A stretch of DNA of 59,477 bases from JAHECQ01 sp047638695 (GCA_047638695.1 JBLINY010000018.1:1-59477); one strand, 5' to 3'. Shown: positions 26,650-40,520, counted from the stretch's first letter. A program made the numbers and translations. Notes: generated by a model not told the origin, from the sequence alone.

Positions 26650-28241
26650 GTTCCTGATGCCGCCTTCTGTTTCGCCGCTTCGGCCAGCAGCTCGCGCGCG
26701 TGCTTGCGAGCGGTTCTGGAATCGGGTTGCCCCGACAGCATGCGAGCCAGCTCGATCTGTCGTTCCTTCTCGTTGAGCAGTCGGATTTGCGAGACCGTCT
26801 TGTCTTCACCTTGCCGCTTCTCGACCGCCAGATGGGCATCGGCAAACGCCGCGACCTGTGGCAGGTGAGTGACGACAAGCACCTGATGCCGATCGCCAAG
26901 CGCTGCCAGTGACCGCCCGACGGCGAAGCCCGTTTCTCCTCCGATGCCGGCGTCGACCTCATCGAACACAAGGATGGGCGGGGCTTCGGACAACACGCTA
27001 CGCAATGCCAACATGGCCCGAGCGAGCTCGCCGCCTGAGGCCACCTTCGACAGTGGCTGCAGGGGCGATCCAGGATTCGCCGATAGCAAGAACGCCACGC
27101 GTCCTCCGTCGGAGCCACTGACATCGACACCGACCTTGGCCTTGTCCATGGCCAGATCCGGTAGATATGAGGCAATGGCCTTTGCCAACTTCGGCGCCGC
27201 CTTTTTACGACTGGCGAGCACCGCGGCCTCGATCTTCGCCAGTTCGGCCGCCGCCTCGGCTACATCAGCATCGAGTCTGGCCGCACGCTCATCGTGACCT
27301 TCGAGCTCGGTCAGCCGGTCGGCTAGAGCTGCGTGTTCAGCGATGACCTCGCTGAGGTCATCGCCATACTTTCGGCAGAGCTGTTGAAGCAGATGTCGAC
27401 GTTCCTGCACCTCGGCCAACGCCTCAGGATCGTGGTCGATGCCGGAGGCAATGCTGCGGATGGCGTCAGCCAAATCATCGAGCTCGGCCAGTACGTTCCG
27501 CAGGCGTGATGACTCGTCGGCAAACGGCGGCCGATCTTCGAGTCCAGCCATTGCTCTGGCAACCTCATCTCGCGCCCCGCCCTCATCGCCGATGAGCAGA
27601 AGCGCGGCCTCGGCCGCGGCCTGATGATCGACAGCGTTGGCCAGGCGTTCTTCGGCCGCCACCAACCGTTGATCTTCCGACGCGTCTTCGATAGCAGCAT
27701 CTTCGAGTTCCCGGACCTGGTAACGGAGGAGATCCAACTCTCGGGCCCGTGTGCGCTCGTCGCCGCCGAGCTCAATCAGGGTGGCCTCGAGATCGCTGAT
27801 GACCTTCCGACAGGCACGTAGAGGCTCGACGTCAATGTGACCGTATTGGTCGAGGGCGGCCCGCTGAGCATCGACTCCCAAAAGCGACTGGTGTGCGTGT
27901 TGTCCGTGCAGGTCGACCAGCTTGGCGCCGACATCGGCTAGGGCGCTCACGGTGGCGGGGCGCCCGTTGATGTAGGCGCGGGATCGCCCCTCAGCTGGGA
28001 CCACGCGAGTGAGAACAACTTCATCACCATCGAGCTCAAAGCGCCCATCGACTGTGGCTTCAGCTGCTCCCGGGCGCACCAGGCCGGGATCGGCCCGCCC
28101 TCCCATGAGCAGGTCAATGGCATCGACCAACAGCGTCTTGCCAGCGCCGGTCTCGCCGGTCAAAGCAATGAGACCAGGCGGCAGCTGCAACGTTAACGAC
28201 TCGATCACTCCGAGGTCGGCGACAGCCAATTCGAGCAGCAT
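26646..28241 (-). CDS. recN: DNA repair ATPase RecN
   Basis: RecN is an SMC-like protein acting in double-strand break repair. The Walker A motif GETGAGKT is at residues 29-36, long coiled-coil arms fill about 150-380, and the ABC signature ASGGELARAM and Walker B ILVFDEVDAGIGG follow near 430-470. At 531 residues the length is normal. It follows nadK by seven bases, the conserved actinobacterial order tlyA-nadK-recN. Confidence 0.95.
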   Translation of the reverse strand: MLLELAVADLGVIESLTLQLPPGLIALTGETGAGKTLLVDAIDLLMGGRADPGLVRPGAAEATVDGRFELDGDEVVLTRVVPAEGRSRAYINGRPATVSALADVGAKLVDLHGQHAHQSLLGVDAQRAALDQYGHIDVEPLRACRKVISDLEATLIELGGDERTRARELDLLRYQVRELEDAAIEDASEDQRLVAAEERLANAVDHQAAAEAALLLIGDEGGARDEVARAMAGLEDRPPFADESSRLRNVLAELDDLADAIRSIASGIDHDPEALAEVQERRHLLQQLCRKYGDDLSEVIAEHAALADRLTELEGHDERAARLDADVAEAAAELAKIEAAVLASRKKAAPKLAKAIASYLPDLAMDKAKVGVDVSGSDGGRVAFLLSANPGSPLQPLSKVASGGELARAMLALRSVLSEAPPILVFDEVDAGIGGETGFAVGRSLAALGDRHQVLVVTHLPQVAAFADAHLAVEKRQGEDKTVSQIRLLNEKERQIELARMLSGQPDSRTARKHARELLAEAAKQKAASGT

Positions 28242-28248
28242 CAGCGAG

Positions 28249-29121
28249 TCATCGGTCGGAGAGACCGAACTTCTCCTTCAGCGTCGTGTGGAAGTCGCGA
28301 TCGCCGCGAACGAGAAAAATAGCCCGCTGCGATGCAGCGCGACACACGATGGCGCCGCCGGGCTCGAGATCGACGATCGCTCGTCCATCAACGGCGACGG
28401 TGCCGGCTCGATAGCCAGAAACGGTGAGCCGAACTTCGGTGGACGGGGCCAGCACCAATGATCGGTCGAACACCATGTGGGGGGCGACCGGCGTAAGTAC
28501 AAGCGCCTCGAACTCCGGCTCAACGATCGGGCCGCCGGCCGAGAGCGAGTACGCCGTGCTGCCCGTTGGTGTGGCGACGATGACCCCGTCCGCTAAATAG
28601 CTCGTGAAGTGGTTACCAGAGATGGCAGCATCAACGGCTACGGCGCGAGTGTTGGTGGCAGCAGCCAGCACAACCTCGTTCAACGCCAAACTCTTCGAAA
28701 CACCGCTGGCACCTTCGACCGTGACCTCCAACAGCATTCGTTCTTGAGTGTGGAGCAAGCCCGCGGCCCAATCGGTGAGCGCATCTTCGAGGCTGTCGGG
28801 ATCGAATTCGGTGAGGTAGCCGAGCTGCCCTGCATTGATCCCGAGAACCGGGACCCCTTCGTGCACGGTCAGTTGAACGGCCCGCAACATGGTGCCGTCG
28901 CCGCCGATGCTGACACAAAGATCGAGACCGGTCGCGAAATCGGCGTCGGTCGCGCCCAGCCGAGGGTTGCCGATGAGCGCAGCGTCAGCGGCCGGCAATC
29001 GTCCTCGGGCTTGATGGCGATCGCACCAGTCGAGCACGCGCCGAGCGAGATCGGCCACTTCGGGCCGATGCTGATGGATGACGATGCCGAGCGTGGCACT
29101 GGCGTCTGTGGGATCAGTCAT
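28249..29121 (-). CDS. nadK: NAD kinase
   Basis: NadK makes NADP from NAD and ATP (or polyphosphate). The signature GGDGTML begins at residue 73 and the second motif LNEVVLA is present, followed by PTGSTAYSLSAGGP. ATG at 29121 (290 residues) is preferred over longer frames because it gives the usual short N-terminus and lies inside the end of tlyA (eight-base overlap). Confidence 0.95.
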   Translation of the reverse strand: MTDPTDASATLGIVIHQHRPEVADLARRVLDWCDRHQARGRLPAADAALIGNPRLGATDADFATGLDLCVSIGGDGTMLRAVQLTVHEGVPVLGINAGQLGYLTEFDPDSLEDALTDWAAGLLHTQERMLLEVTVEGASGVSKSLALNEVVLAAATNTRAVAVDAAISGNHFTSYLADGVIVATPTGSTAYSLSAGGPIVEPEFEALVLTPVAPHMVFDRSLVLAPSTEVRLTVSGYRAGTVAVDGRAIVDLEPGGAIVCRAASQRAIFLVRGDRDFHTTLKEKFGLSDR

Positions 29122-29932
29122 GATCGAAAAGGCTCGGGGGCAGCACGGCTTGGACCGCCCGCTCGACAGCCGGTCCGATGTCGACGCGAGGCGCACCTAC
29201 CGCGAAACGGCAGACGAACTCAACGTTTCCAGACGTTCCCGTAATCGGCGAGGGCATGAGCTCCAGCATGGCAGCTCCGGACTCGACTGCCGCGGCTTCG
29301 ACCTCGGCCAAGACCCGACGCCAAATGGCTGGATCGGTAATGACACCACGTCCCTTCGAGGCTTCCTGCTTCCCCGCTTCGAACTGCGGCTTGACCAGCA
29401 GGAGTAGTGGCACGCCCGCATCGGCCAGCGCCACAACCGGTGCCAGAATCTTGCGGAGCGAGATGAAGGAGACATCTCCCACGACGAGATCGAGCGGCTC
29501 CGGCAATTGTTCGCTACGAACCTGGCGAATGTCGGTCTGCTCTCGCACGATGACGCGCTTGTTCGACCGAAGACGTTCGTGCAGCTGGTTCGTACCGACA
29601 TCGACGGCATACACCTGCTTGGCGCCACGTTGCAGAAGACAGTCGGTGAACCCGCCCGTACTCGACCCGACATCAAGGCAAACCAGGCCGGCGGGATCGA
29701 TGGCCCATTCGTCCAGGGCTGCATCCAGCTTGGCACCAGCCCGGCTAACGAACGGCGGAGGCGGTGCCAGAAGGCTGATGGCATCTGATGGCAGAACCTG
29801 ACGCGCCGGCTTGTCGGCAAGCGCACCACCGACGAGCACCTTGGCATCGTCGATGAGGCGTCGGGCCGCCTCGCGGCTCGGCACGAGCTGGCGTCGAACC
29901 ATCTCGGCATCCAATCGTCGGCGGCCAGACAC
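29114..29932 (-). CDS. tlyA: TlyA-type rRNA 2-prime-O-methyltransferase
   Basis: An S4 domain (residues 1-60) precedes a FtsJ-like methyltransferase domain with FVSRAGAKLDAAL, the SAM loop DVGSSTGGFTDCLLQRGA and the LLVKPQFEAGK catalytic lysine. Members methylate 16S C1409 and/or 23S C1920 riboses and set capreomycin sensitivity in mycobacteria. The length (272 residues) matches TlyA type II. Thirteen bases separate it from the DUF4214 gene upstream. Confidence 0.93.
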   Translation of the reverse strand: MSGRRRLDAEMVRRQLVPSREAARRLIDDAKVLVGGALADKPARQVLPSDAISLLAPPPPFVSRAGAKLDAALDEWAIDPAGLVCLDVGSSTGGFTDCLLQRGAKQVYAVDVGTNQLHERLRSNKRVIVREQTDIRQVRSEQLPEPLDLVVGDVSFISLRKILAPVVALADAGVPLLLLVKPQFEAGKQEASKGRGVITDPAIWRRVLAEVEAAAVESGAAMLELMPSPITGTSGNVEFVCRFAVGAPRVDIGPAVERAVQAVLPPSLFDHD

Positions 29933-29945
29933 TATGCAGAAGGTA

Positions 29946-30779
29946 TCAACCGAAATCGATCATCTCGCCGCGATCCCACCCCGGCCGATCAGCCGCCACG
30001 CTCGCTGGCGCAAAGACCACGGTCCAACGAACGAGATCAGATGAGGAAACCACGTCGAGAAGCCGAAGCCCGCCAGTCGGTCCGTCGGTGAGACGCTGGT
30101 TCCACGACAGTTGATACTGGGCCACAGATAAGGCCTGATCGGCCAGCACCACGGTACGTCCCCCAATGGTGCGGACACGCAGATGAGCATCGCGTTCACT
30201 GTCTGCGTTCAGCGCGAGCACATCCACGTAGACCGCCCCCGCCGGGCGGTCCAACACCATCTGGGCCGAACCTTGTCCGCAGAACCAGCGAGTGCCGGCC
30301 GGGTAGATACGCAAGTAGCCGGCCAGGGGCGGCACAGTTCCGCTCGCCGCTACGAACTCCTCGCTCTCGCTGAAGGCCAACATGACCGCTCCACGTGGGC
30401 TGCCCGAACGCAGGACCGACAGCCAGTAGCTCCGACCTGCCGGGTCAGCCGGCCGACCCAACACGTTGCGATACGCAAGCTCGATGAACCCAACATCGTC
30501 GAGATGTCCGTACTGTTCCGCGAACTCCGGCGAGTGGGCGAAGGCGGCCGACACGCCGGCTAGTCCATACGCTCCGGACGAGTAGGACCGCACCCAGTAG
30601 TCGAACCCAGCCGCATCAGGTTGGCGGCGGAAGTAGGCGTCGTACAGCCTGACGATTGAATCGGTCATCTGTGGGCAGCTTCCGATCGGAACCAATGGTT
30701 CCTCTGCAGAAGCGACAGGTGACCCAACAAATGCCAAGCCCATCAACAGCACAGCGATCGCCATCGCTCTTCGCACCAC
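29946..30779 (-). CDS. Secreted DUF4214 protein, paralogue 1
   Basis: A signal peptide (MVRRAMAIAVLLMGLAF, cleavage after VASA) is followed by a DUF4214 domain (about residues 35-150: TDSIVRLYDAYFRRQPDAAG, AFAHSPEF, YRNVLGRPADPAG). A second domain of about 115 residues begins at RIYPAGTRWFCG and ends with VAADRPGWD; I do not recognise it outside this gene trio. A Cys precedes TDS and another lies in the second domain, suggesting a disulfide. The start GTG at 30779 (or the adjacent GTG) has an AGGGGAG ribosome binding site. Function unknown; DUF4214 occurs in cell-surface proteins. Confidence 0.82.
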   Translation of the reverse strand: MVRRAMAIAVLLMGLAFVGSPVASAEEPLVPIGSCPQMTDSIVRLYDAYFRRQPDAAGFDYWVRSYSSGAYGLAGVSAAFAHSPEFAEQYGHLDDVGFIELAYRNVLGRPADPAGRSYWLSVLRSGSPRGAVMLAFSESEEFVAASGTVPPLAGYLRIYPAGTRWFCGQGSAQMVLDRPAGAVYVDVLALNADSERDAHLRVRTIGGRTVVLADQALSVAQYQLSWNQRLTDGPTGGLRLLDVVSSSDLVRWTVVFAPASVAADRPGWDRGEMIDFG

Positions 30780-30894
30780 CGCTACTCCCCTCGGTGCCCC
30801 GCCATGGTGCGCCGACGCCATCCTGCCAGATGTTGGGACTCGACTCGCACTCGACGTTCGAGATACGGGCTCTGCCGGCTGGAGCGGTGGAGAA

Positions 30895-31798
30895 CTAACG
30901 AAGCTGTAGTGGAGTGGCCTCTTGCCAGCCTGGACGATCGGGAGTGGTTCCCACCGGGTAAGCGACGACGACCCACGAGAGTCCGGGGCGGCCTGCCTCG
31001 GCCACCACCTCACGCTCCGTGACCGCATTGAGAGGCTTCGACAGCTCGCCGTTCCACAACAGGAGGTACTGGCGTGGAGCCAGAATCTCGTTCGCCACAA
31101 GATGCCGTTCGGTAGCCGGTCCGTCGTGAAGCCAAAGCAGCAAATTCTGCGCGGCCGGCGCCGTGTTCACTCCCAGGACATCGATCTGCATCGACCGGTC
31201 ACCGGTTACCAGGCTTGCCGCCACCACATCGGTGCCGCAGGCAAACGTCACACTACGCGGGATAGATCCGTCCGACACCGGCGATGGGTTGCACCGTTTC
31301 GGTCGCGGCGATGTTCTCTCCGCTTTCGCTGAAACCCACCATCATCGCGCCCGGCGACAGACCGGCGCGTACTCGATTGAGCCAGTAGGCAGCCCCCTCC
31401 CGGTCCGATGCTCGGCCAAGAACGTTCCGGTACACCAATTCCACAAAACCTGCGTCGTCGAGCGTCCCGTACCGACGCTCGAATTCGGGCGACAGAGCGA
31501 ACGCTTCGGAGATCTGCCGCAGGTTCCGCTGCCCGGTCATGCACCGCTCGATCCAATACTGCAGACCGGCCGCATCGGGTGGTCGAAGGAAGTAGGCCGA
31601 GTACAAACGATCGATCGAGTCTGTGACTTCAGGGCACGGCGTCCGCAGCTCCGACACTACCGCCGCTCGAGGGGTCGCAACCCGAGATGGGCTTGCCGTC
31701 GCTGCTACCGGCGCAGGGGCGCCCCCTACCAAAAGCAATGCGAGCGCGCCGCTGCCTAGTACTTGTCGCCACCTGCCCCCAAAGACCCCCGACAACAT
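30895..31798 (-). pseudogene. Secreted DUF4214 protein, paralogue 2, frameshifted
   Basis: The first frame (31798 to 31253) encodes a signal peptide and a full DUF4214 domain (TDSIDRLYSAYFLRPPDAAG, YRNVLGRASDREG) and stops right after GRIYPA. The rest of the gene continues in another frame from about 31260 to 30895 with the second domain (TFACG near its start, TTPDRPGW at the end), exactly as in the two neighbours. Removing one base of the GGG at 31259-31261 restores a continuous frame. It may be a sequencing error, a decayed copy, or a real two-protein split. TACTCT lies seven bases before the ATG. Confidence 0.78.
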
Positions 31799-31805
31799 CT
31801 CACTG

Positions 31806-31811
31806 AGAGTA
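31806..31811 (-). promoter_or_regulatory. -10 element of a probable leaderless promoter for DUF4214 paralogue 2
   Basis: TACTCT on the minus strand is followed by seven bases and the ATG at 31798, with no ribosome binding site. Confidence 0.45.
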
Positions 31812-31869
31812 GTTTTTGCCGGCTTTCAGCGAAGAGGAACGTCGCCCAGCGGCACCTCAAGCCTGGTCT

Positions 31870-32730
31870 CTACAAGGGCCTTAGATCAAGGATGTTGGGG
31901 ATCTTGTCCGGATCGTCCCAACCCGGCTTGTCGGCTGCGATAGCCGTTGGGTAGAACACGACCGTCCAGTGGGTCTCGGGTAGGGAGGCAAAGATCTTCA
32001 GACGACGAGTGCTCGATGGGAAGGCCGTTGGCGGGTTGGCGGCGATCGGCCATCTCAGCGACAGGAAATCCGGGCCCATCTCGGAGTCGAGCAAACGATT
32101 GAGCGCCGTGCCACTGCTACTGGCAGTGTCGATAATGACCCGCGCCGTCTCGGTGTTGCGGTTCAGGGCCAAGGCTTCAAACCTGGAGTTTCCGCGGGGT
32201 TGGGTGATGTCGAATTCGGCGCTGCCCTTGCCGCACGACCACGTGGTGCCGACGGGATAAATCCGTCCGTACCCGGCCAGCGATCGAACCGTTCCCGTCT
32301 TCAGCACATACTCCTCGCTCTCGCTGAAGCCAATCATCATCGCGCCGCGTGGATAACCACCCTCGAGTCGTCCTAGCCAAAACGCGCCGCCCTCGACATC
32401 AGGCTCACGACTCAGCACGTTCTGATAGACGAGGTTTACGAATTGCGTGTTGTCGAGTTCGCCATAAGTTGCAACGAACTCGGGCACTTTCTCGAAAGCC
32501 TCCGAGATTTGACGAATATTGCGGCTGCCCGACGCGTACTGGTCAACCCAGAAAGCGAAGCCGTCCGCGTCAGATTCGCGGAGGAAGTAGGCCTGATAGA
32601 GACGACTCACTGAGTCGGTCATCTCCGGACAAGTCGCAGTGACCGAGACACCGCTGGCTGGCAAAGCGGCTGGACCGACCCCGACCAGCGTGGTCGCCAA
32701 CAGGATCACAAATACGAACAGTCTCTTCAT
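31870..32730 (-). CDS. Secreted DUF4214 protein, paralogue 3
   Basis: MKRLFVFVILLATTLVG starts a signal peptide, followed by DUF4214 (TDSVSRLYQAYFLRESDADG, AFEKVPEF, YQNVLSREPDVEG) and the shared C-terminal domain (RIYPVGTTWSCGKGSA to IAADKPGWDDP). The start ATG at 32730 has GGAGGG about seven bases upstream. The three paralogues are moderately diverged, so the duplication is not recent. They sit between the HAD phosphatase and tlyA, two genes that are otherwise near neighbours in actinobacteria. Confidence 0.83.
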   Translation of the reverse strand: MKRLFVFVILLATTLVGVGPAALPASGVSVTATCPEMTDSVSRLYQAYFLRESDADGFAFWVDQYASGSRNIRQISEAFEKVPEFVATYGELDNTQFVNLVYQNVLSREPDVEGGAFWLGRLEGGYPRGAMMIGFSESEEYVLKTGTVRSLAGYGRIYPVGTTWSCGKGSAEFDITQPRGNSRFEALALNRNTETARVIIDTASSSGTALNRLLDSEMGPDFLSLRWPIAANPPTAFPSSTRRLKIFASLPETHWTVVFYPTAIAADKPGWDDPDKIPNILDLRPL

Positions 32731-32825
32731 TCCCGAGCCCTCCATTGCCTCGTCGGCGGGATTTCCCCCGGTTGCGCAACCGTAGCCTGATTGGCCGAGG
32801 CCAAGAGCAACTGGCGCCACCTAGT

Positions 32826-33623
32826 TCATGGAGCGCTGGCCAGGAGAGAAACCAACGACATCAGATCGTCCCCAACGACCACCGGTGTTGGGGTGACAGG
32901 CAGATTGCTCGGCCCGGTTACACCGCTCATAACGAGGGCAAAGCCATACCCGAGGGCGACGGCGAAGTCGCCGTCGGTCTCCGGTCGATCACCCACCATC
33001 ACGCCTGATGCTCCGTAGCGAGCCCGCACAAGTTCGGCCGCCGGCTCCTCCGGCTTGCCGGCCACTATCGGCTCGCGGCCGGTCGCGGTTTGGACCGCCG
33101 CCACGATGGCACCGGCGCCGGGGAAGAGGCCACGTTCGGTCGGGTAGGTGCGGTCGGTATTGGTGGCGACAAAGCGAGCCCCGCCGAGGATGGCCTGCAC
33201 GGCTGCTATCAGGCGTTCATAGCTAAGAGCCCAGTCGAGACCTACCACCACCGTGTCTGCTGACGAGGCATTCGAGACATCGAGCACGTGGCCCCCTCGA
33301 GCGTTCACCGCCTCATCTACTCCCGGTCCACCCAGAACAAAGACTGCCTCATCCGCTTCAACTAAGGAGGCTGCTGCCATCGCCGAGCTAATGACCGAAC
33401 CGCTGGCATCGATCCCGAACGAGGCTAACTTCGCTTCTTGCTCCGACATCGAGGACCATGAGTTATTGGTCACGAACACAACGTGACGGCCGAGAGCCTT
33501 GAGTCTGGCGACTGCCTCTGCTGACCCGGCTATGGGGTCATGGCCGGTCCACACCACCCCGTCGAGATCGAGGGCCCACGTCGAGGCGTCGGTCCAGGCC
33601 GGCTGTTGTTGTGTCACGATCAC
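32826..33623 (-). CDS. HAD-superfamily hydrolase, NagD-like subfamily IIA
   Basis: The nucleophile motif is DLDGVVW (residues 19-25), motif II is in VFVTNNS, motif III Lys in AGKPEEPAAE and motif IV in MVGDRPETDGDFA. The large cap between motifs II and III identifies the C2/NagD group that dephosphorylates sugar or nucleotide phosphates. It corresponds in position to Rv1692 of M. tuberculosis (a glycerol-phosphate phosphatase, from memory). The start may be the second GTG at 33617, since TAGGAT lies eight bases before it. Confidence 0.88.
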   Translation of the reverse strand: MIVTQQQPAWTDASTWALDLDGVVWTGHDPIAGSAEAVARLKALGRHVVFVTNNSWSSMSEQEAKLASFGIDASGSVISSAMAAASLVEADEAVFVLGGPGVDEAVNARGGHVLDVSNASSADTVVVGLDWALSYERLIAAVQAILGGARFVATNTDRTYPTERGLFPGAGAIVAAVQTATGREPIVAGKPEEPAAELVRARYGASGVMVGDRPETDGDFAVALGYGFALVMSGVTGPSNLPVTPTPVVVGDDLMSLVSLLASAP

Positions 33624-33722
33624 GAATCCTAGACGGCAGCTGGTCTTCCTCGATTCGACCGTCCCCTGTTCGAGCCCGCCACCTAGATATGGGGGCCGAG
33701 AGTCCCGTCGTGCCGCAACCCG

Positions 33723-34112
33723 TCAGGCCGCTCGGGGAAACCGACGGCTTTGTGCCTCCAGAGCTCGGCGTCGCTGCGCCTGGCCGCCTGCAACGACGCG
33801 ACTAGCCCTCACGTCGATCCGGCTTGCAAGCCCACTTGCGCCTCGGTAGAAGCGTCGTCGGATCTCACCGATCACCACGACATCCGCACCACCCTCGATA
33901 CGCGGTACTTTGGTTGCCTTCCCGATCCAGCTGACCGGGATCGACTGGCGGGGCCCCTCTGAACTGGGCACACGTAGGTCAAATGACATCAGGTGGTCCC
34001 CCGATGGTAATACCTTCTGCTGCGGGGTTGCTCGGACTTCTCCGGCCAGGACCACCCAGTTGAGGTGACCGCCTGTGTTGGTCTCTTCACCGCTCGCTTT
34101 GTTGTTCTTCAT
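33723..34112 (-). CDS. Short single-stranded DNA-binding protein (OB fold) without acidic tail
   Basis: An OB-fold of SSB type is visible from GGHLNWVVLAGEV through SFDLRVP to VIGEIRRRFYRG. The protein is only about 129 residues and ends with a basic segment RRRALEAQSRRFPRAA instead of the acidic DDDIPF-like tip by which main SSBs recruit partners. It is thus probably a secondary SSB. ATG at 34112 is preferred (GGGAG just upstream); another ATG lies at 34127. No partner gene is adjacent. Confidence 0.72.
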   Translation of the reverse strand: MKNNKASGEETNTGGHLNWVVLAGEVRATPQQKVLPSGDHLMSFDLRVPSSEGPRQSIPVSWIGKATKVPRIEGGADVVVIGEIRRRFYRGASGLASRIDVRASRVVAGGQAQRRRALEAQSRRFPRAA

Positions 34113-34226
34113 TCCACTCCCATCCACTAGGACGTCTCCCGCGGTGCGGCGAGACTCTGTGCGCCGGGCACGGTATGCCCAGAAACGTTCGGGGAAGAAG
34201 TCGGGAGAAGAGGTCGGATCCTGCGC

Positions 34227-34973
34227 TTAGCGGAGCATCCGGATCCGCTGGGCCACATCGCCAAAGCCTGGCGACTGGGCTTCTATCTCGGTAAATAGAC
34301 GCTTCGCTCGCTTCAGGTCGCCGCCCCGCTCATAGAGATCAGCGAGGGCATACCAACGACGCAAATGATGGATCTTGAGCTTCTTCGGTGCCTTGGGCGC
34401 CGTCTCGAGCATCCGAATCGCATCCTTGACTTTCCCCTGGTCAGCGAGGGCCCCGGCTGAGACAATCCGCCCTTCTTCCACCAGTTCGGCGCTGGGTGAG
34501 CCTTCTCCCAGCTCGATCCAGAGCGCCGCGACCCGGGCATAATCCCCTCGAGCCCGGAAACAATCAGCCAGAACTGGATGTTGCTCGACCGTGCCGGTGA
34601 GCGCCTCGAACCTCTCGAGTTCGCGGATCGCCTCCCGCCACTTGCCCTGTCGGTAGTAGGACAGGCCGAGTAACTCTGCCACCTCCGGTGCCCCTGGGGC
34701 CAGCTTCTCGATCGACTGCAACATCCGCTGTGCGTCGCCAAAGCGCTCTCGCTCAAACGCCGTGGCTGCCTCCATGAGGCGCCGACGCACCTTCGACTCG
34801 GTGTCTTTCGCTACCCCGGTGAACCCGACCTCTGTCACGTCCACCGTAGAGCCGCCCCGGTTCCGCTTTCGCTTCGGAGCCAGCACCACTTCATCGTCGG
34901 GCATGGGGACGCGTTCGACGACCGGCTGTTCCCGAATTACCGGCGGGGGCGGCACGCGCCTGCTTCTGGCCAT
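34227..34973 (-). CDS. Tetratricopeptide-repeat protein
   Basis: After a basic, proline-rich N-terminus (MARSRRVPPPP), helical TPR units run from about residue 60 to the end (ATAFERERFGDAQRMLQSI, LLGLSYYRQGKWREAIREL, ALADLYERGGDLKRAKRLF). No signal peptide or catalytic domain is present, so it is likely a cytoplasmic scaffold. A TPR gene at this place between tyrS and the HAD gene is conserved in mycobacteria (Rv1691, from memory). TAGCCT six bases before the ATG suggests a leaderless mRNA. Confidence 0.8.
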   Translation of the reverse strand: MARSRRVPPPPVIREQPVVERVPMPDDEVVLAPKRKRNRGGSTVDVTEVGFTGVAKDTESKVRRRLMEAATAFERERFGDAQRMLQSIEKLAPGAPEVAELLGLSYYRQGKWREAIRELERFEALTGTVEQHPVLADCFRARGDYARVAALWIELGEGSPSAELVEEGRIVSAGALADQGKVKDAIRMLETAPKAPKKLKIHHLRRWYALADLYERGGDLKRAKRLFTEIEAQSPGFGDVAQRIRMLR

Positions 34974-34979
34974 ACCCAG

Positions 34980-34985
34980 AGGCTA
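34980..34985 (-). promoter_or_regulatory. -10 element of a probable leaderless promoter for the TPR gene
   Basis: TAGCCT on the minus strand, six bases before the ATG at 34973, with no ribosome binding site between. Confidence 0.45.
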
Positions 34986-35100
34986 CGGGGGCCAGGGGCC
35001 ACCTCGTACGCTTTTGTGTGGGTGAAACTCACACCCCGGCCGGCAGCCGCCGCTTATACGTCCAGATTCGCATCCCACGAACTCATCAGGGCAAAACGAG

Positions 35101-35136
35101 AAGAACCCCTGACCGCGTTAGCAGTCAGGGGTTCTT
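35101..35136 (-). terminator. Intrinsic terminator of the rRNA operon
   Basis: A perfect 13-base stem (AAGAACCCCTGAC and its complement) with a ten-base loop lies about seven bases beyond the 5S 3-prime end; in the direction of transcription it is followed by the pyrimidine-rich TTCTTCTCGTTTT. Confidence 0.85.
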
Positions 35137-35142
35137 GAAGAA

Positions 35143-35261
<119 letters not shown>

Positions 35262-35383
35262 CTGTTGTTCAGGAACGACGCAATCCACCCCTCAAAGGTA
35301 GACAGCGCCCGTTTCCGAGAACTCCATAGCGAGCACGAACTGCCGCGTCATTCACCTAAGTGACGACACAACACATTTGTAAT

Positions 35384-40214
<4,831 letters not shown>

Positions 40215-40363
40215 GAATCTGCTCGGAGCTGGAAAGTTCCGAGCGTTGATCCAGGTAGTCGATCCGCGGTTACCAAACCGGGGATCGACAATGGCTTATT
40301 TCTTCTTTTGACAGGGCATCACAACTGGTTAGGTCGTTGCGATGCTCCGCACACGTTGCGTTT

Positions 40364-40392
40364 ATCGTCTCTTCCGTTTTCAAGGAGCCGGC
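40364..40392 (-). other. 5-prime arm of the 16S RNase III-type processing stem
   Basis: In the transcript GCCGGCTCC, a short gap and CGGAAGAGACGAT are exactly complementary to the spacer arms at 38542-38550 and 38558-38570, giving nine and thirteen uninterrupted pairs that enclose 16S. Confidence 0.8.
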
Positions 40393-40412
40393 CGCAGGGC
40401 GAGCACATGAGC

Positions 40413-40446
40413 CGGCAACTTACTGAGAGAATTCTCAGAGTTGCCG
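40413..40446 (-). other. Leader hairpin upstream of 16S
   Basis: CGGCAACT, TA, CTGAGA, loop GAAT, TCTCAG, AGTTGCCG forms an eight plus six base-pair stem with a two-base bulge. It lies just upstream of the processing stem in the rRNA leader. Confidence 0.6.
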
Positions 40447-40472
40447 AGTCGGAGGTGCGGACTGCGGGCCCT

Positions 40473-40512
40473 GCCCCGTTCGGTAAGTCTCAGTGAGACT
40501 TGCCTGCGGGGC
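40473..40512 (-). other. Second hairpin between tyrS and the rRNA leader
   Basis: GCCCCG pairs with CGGGGC, and inside it GGTAAGTCTCA pairs with TGAGACTTGCC. No T-tract follows in the direction of transcription, so it may be an rRNA leader structure or a factor-dependent end of tyrS. Confidence 0.5.
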
Positions 40513-40520
40513 GAAGAACT

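Noticed and set aside
30780..31100. N-terminal extension of DUF4214 paralogue 1 up to 31100
   Set aside because: It runs through the C-terminal part of paralogue 2 in another frame and would bury the signal peptide; a GTG with a good ribosome binding site lies at 30779.
33640..33680. T-arm-like sequence GTTCGAGCCCGCC suggestive of a tRNA
   Set aside because: No matching acceptor, D-arm or anticodon arm could be folded around it on either strand.
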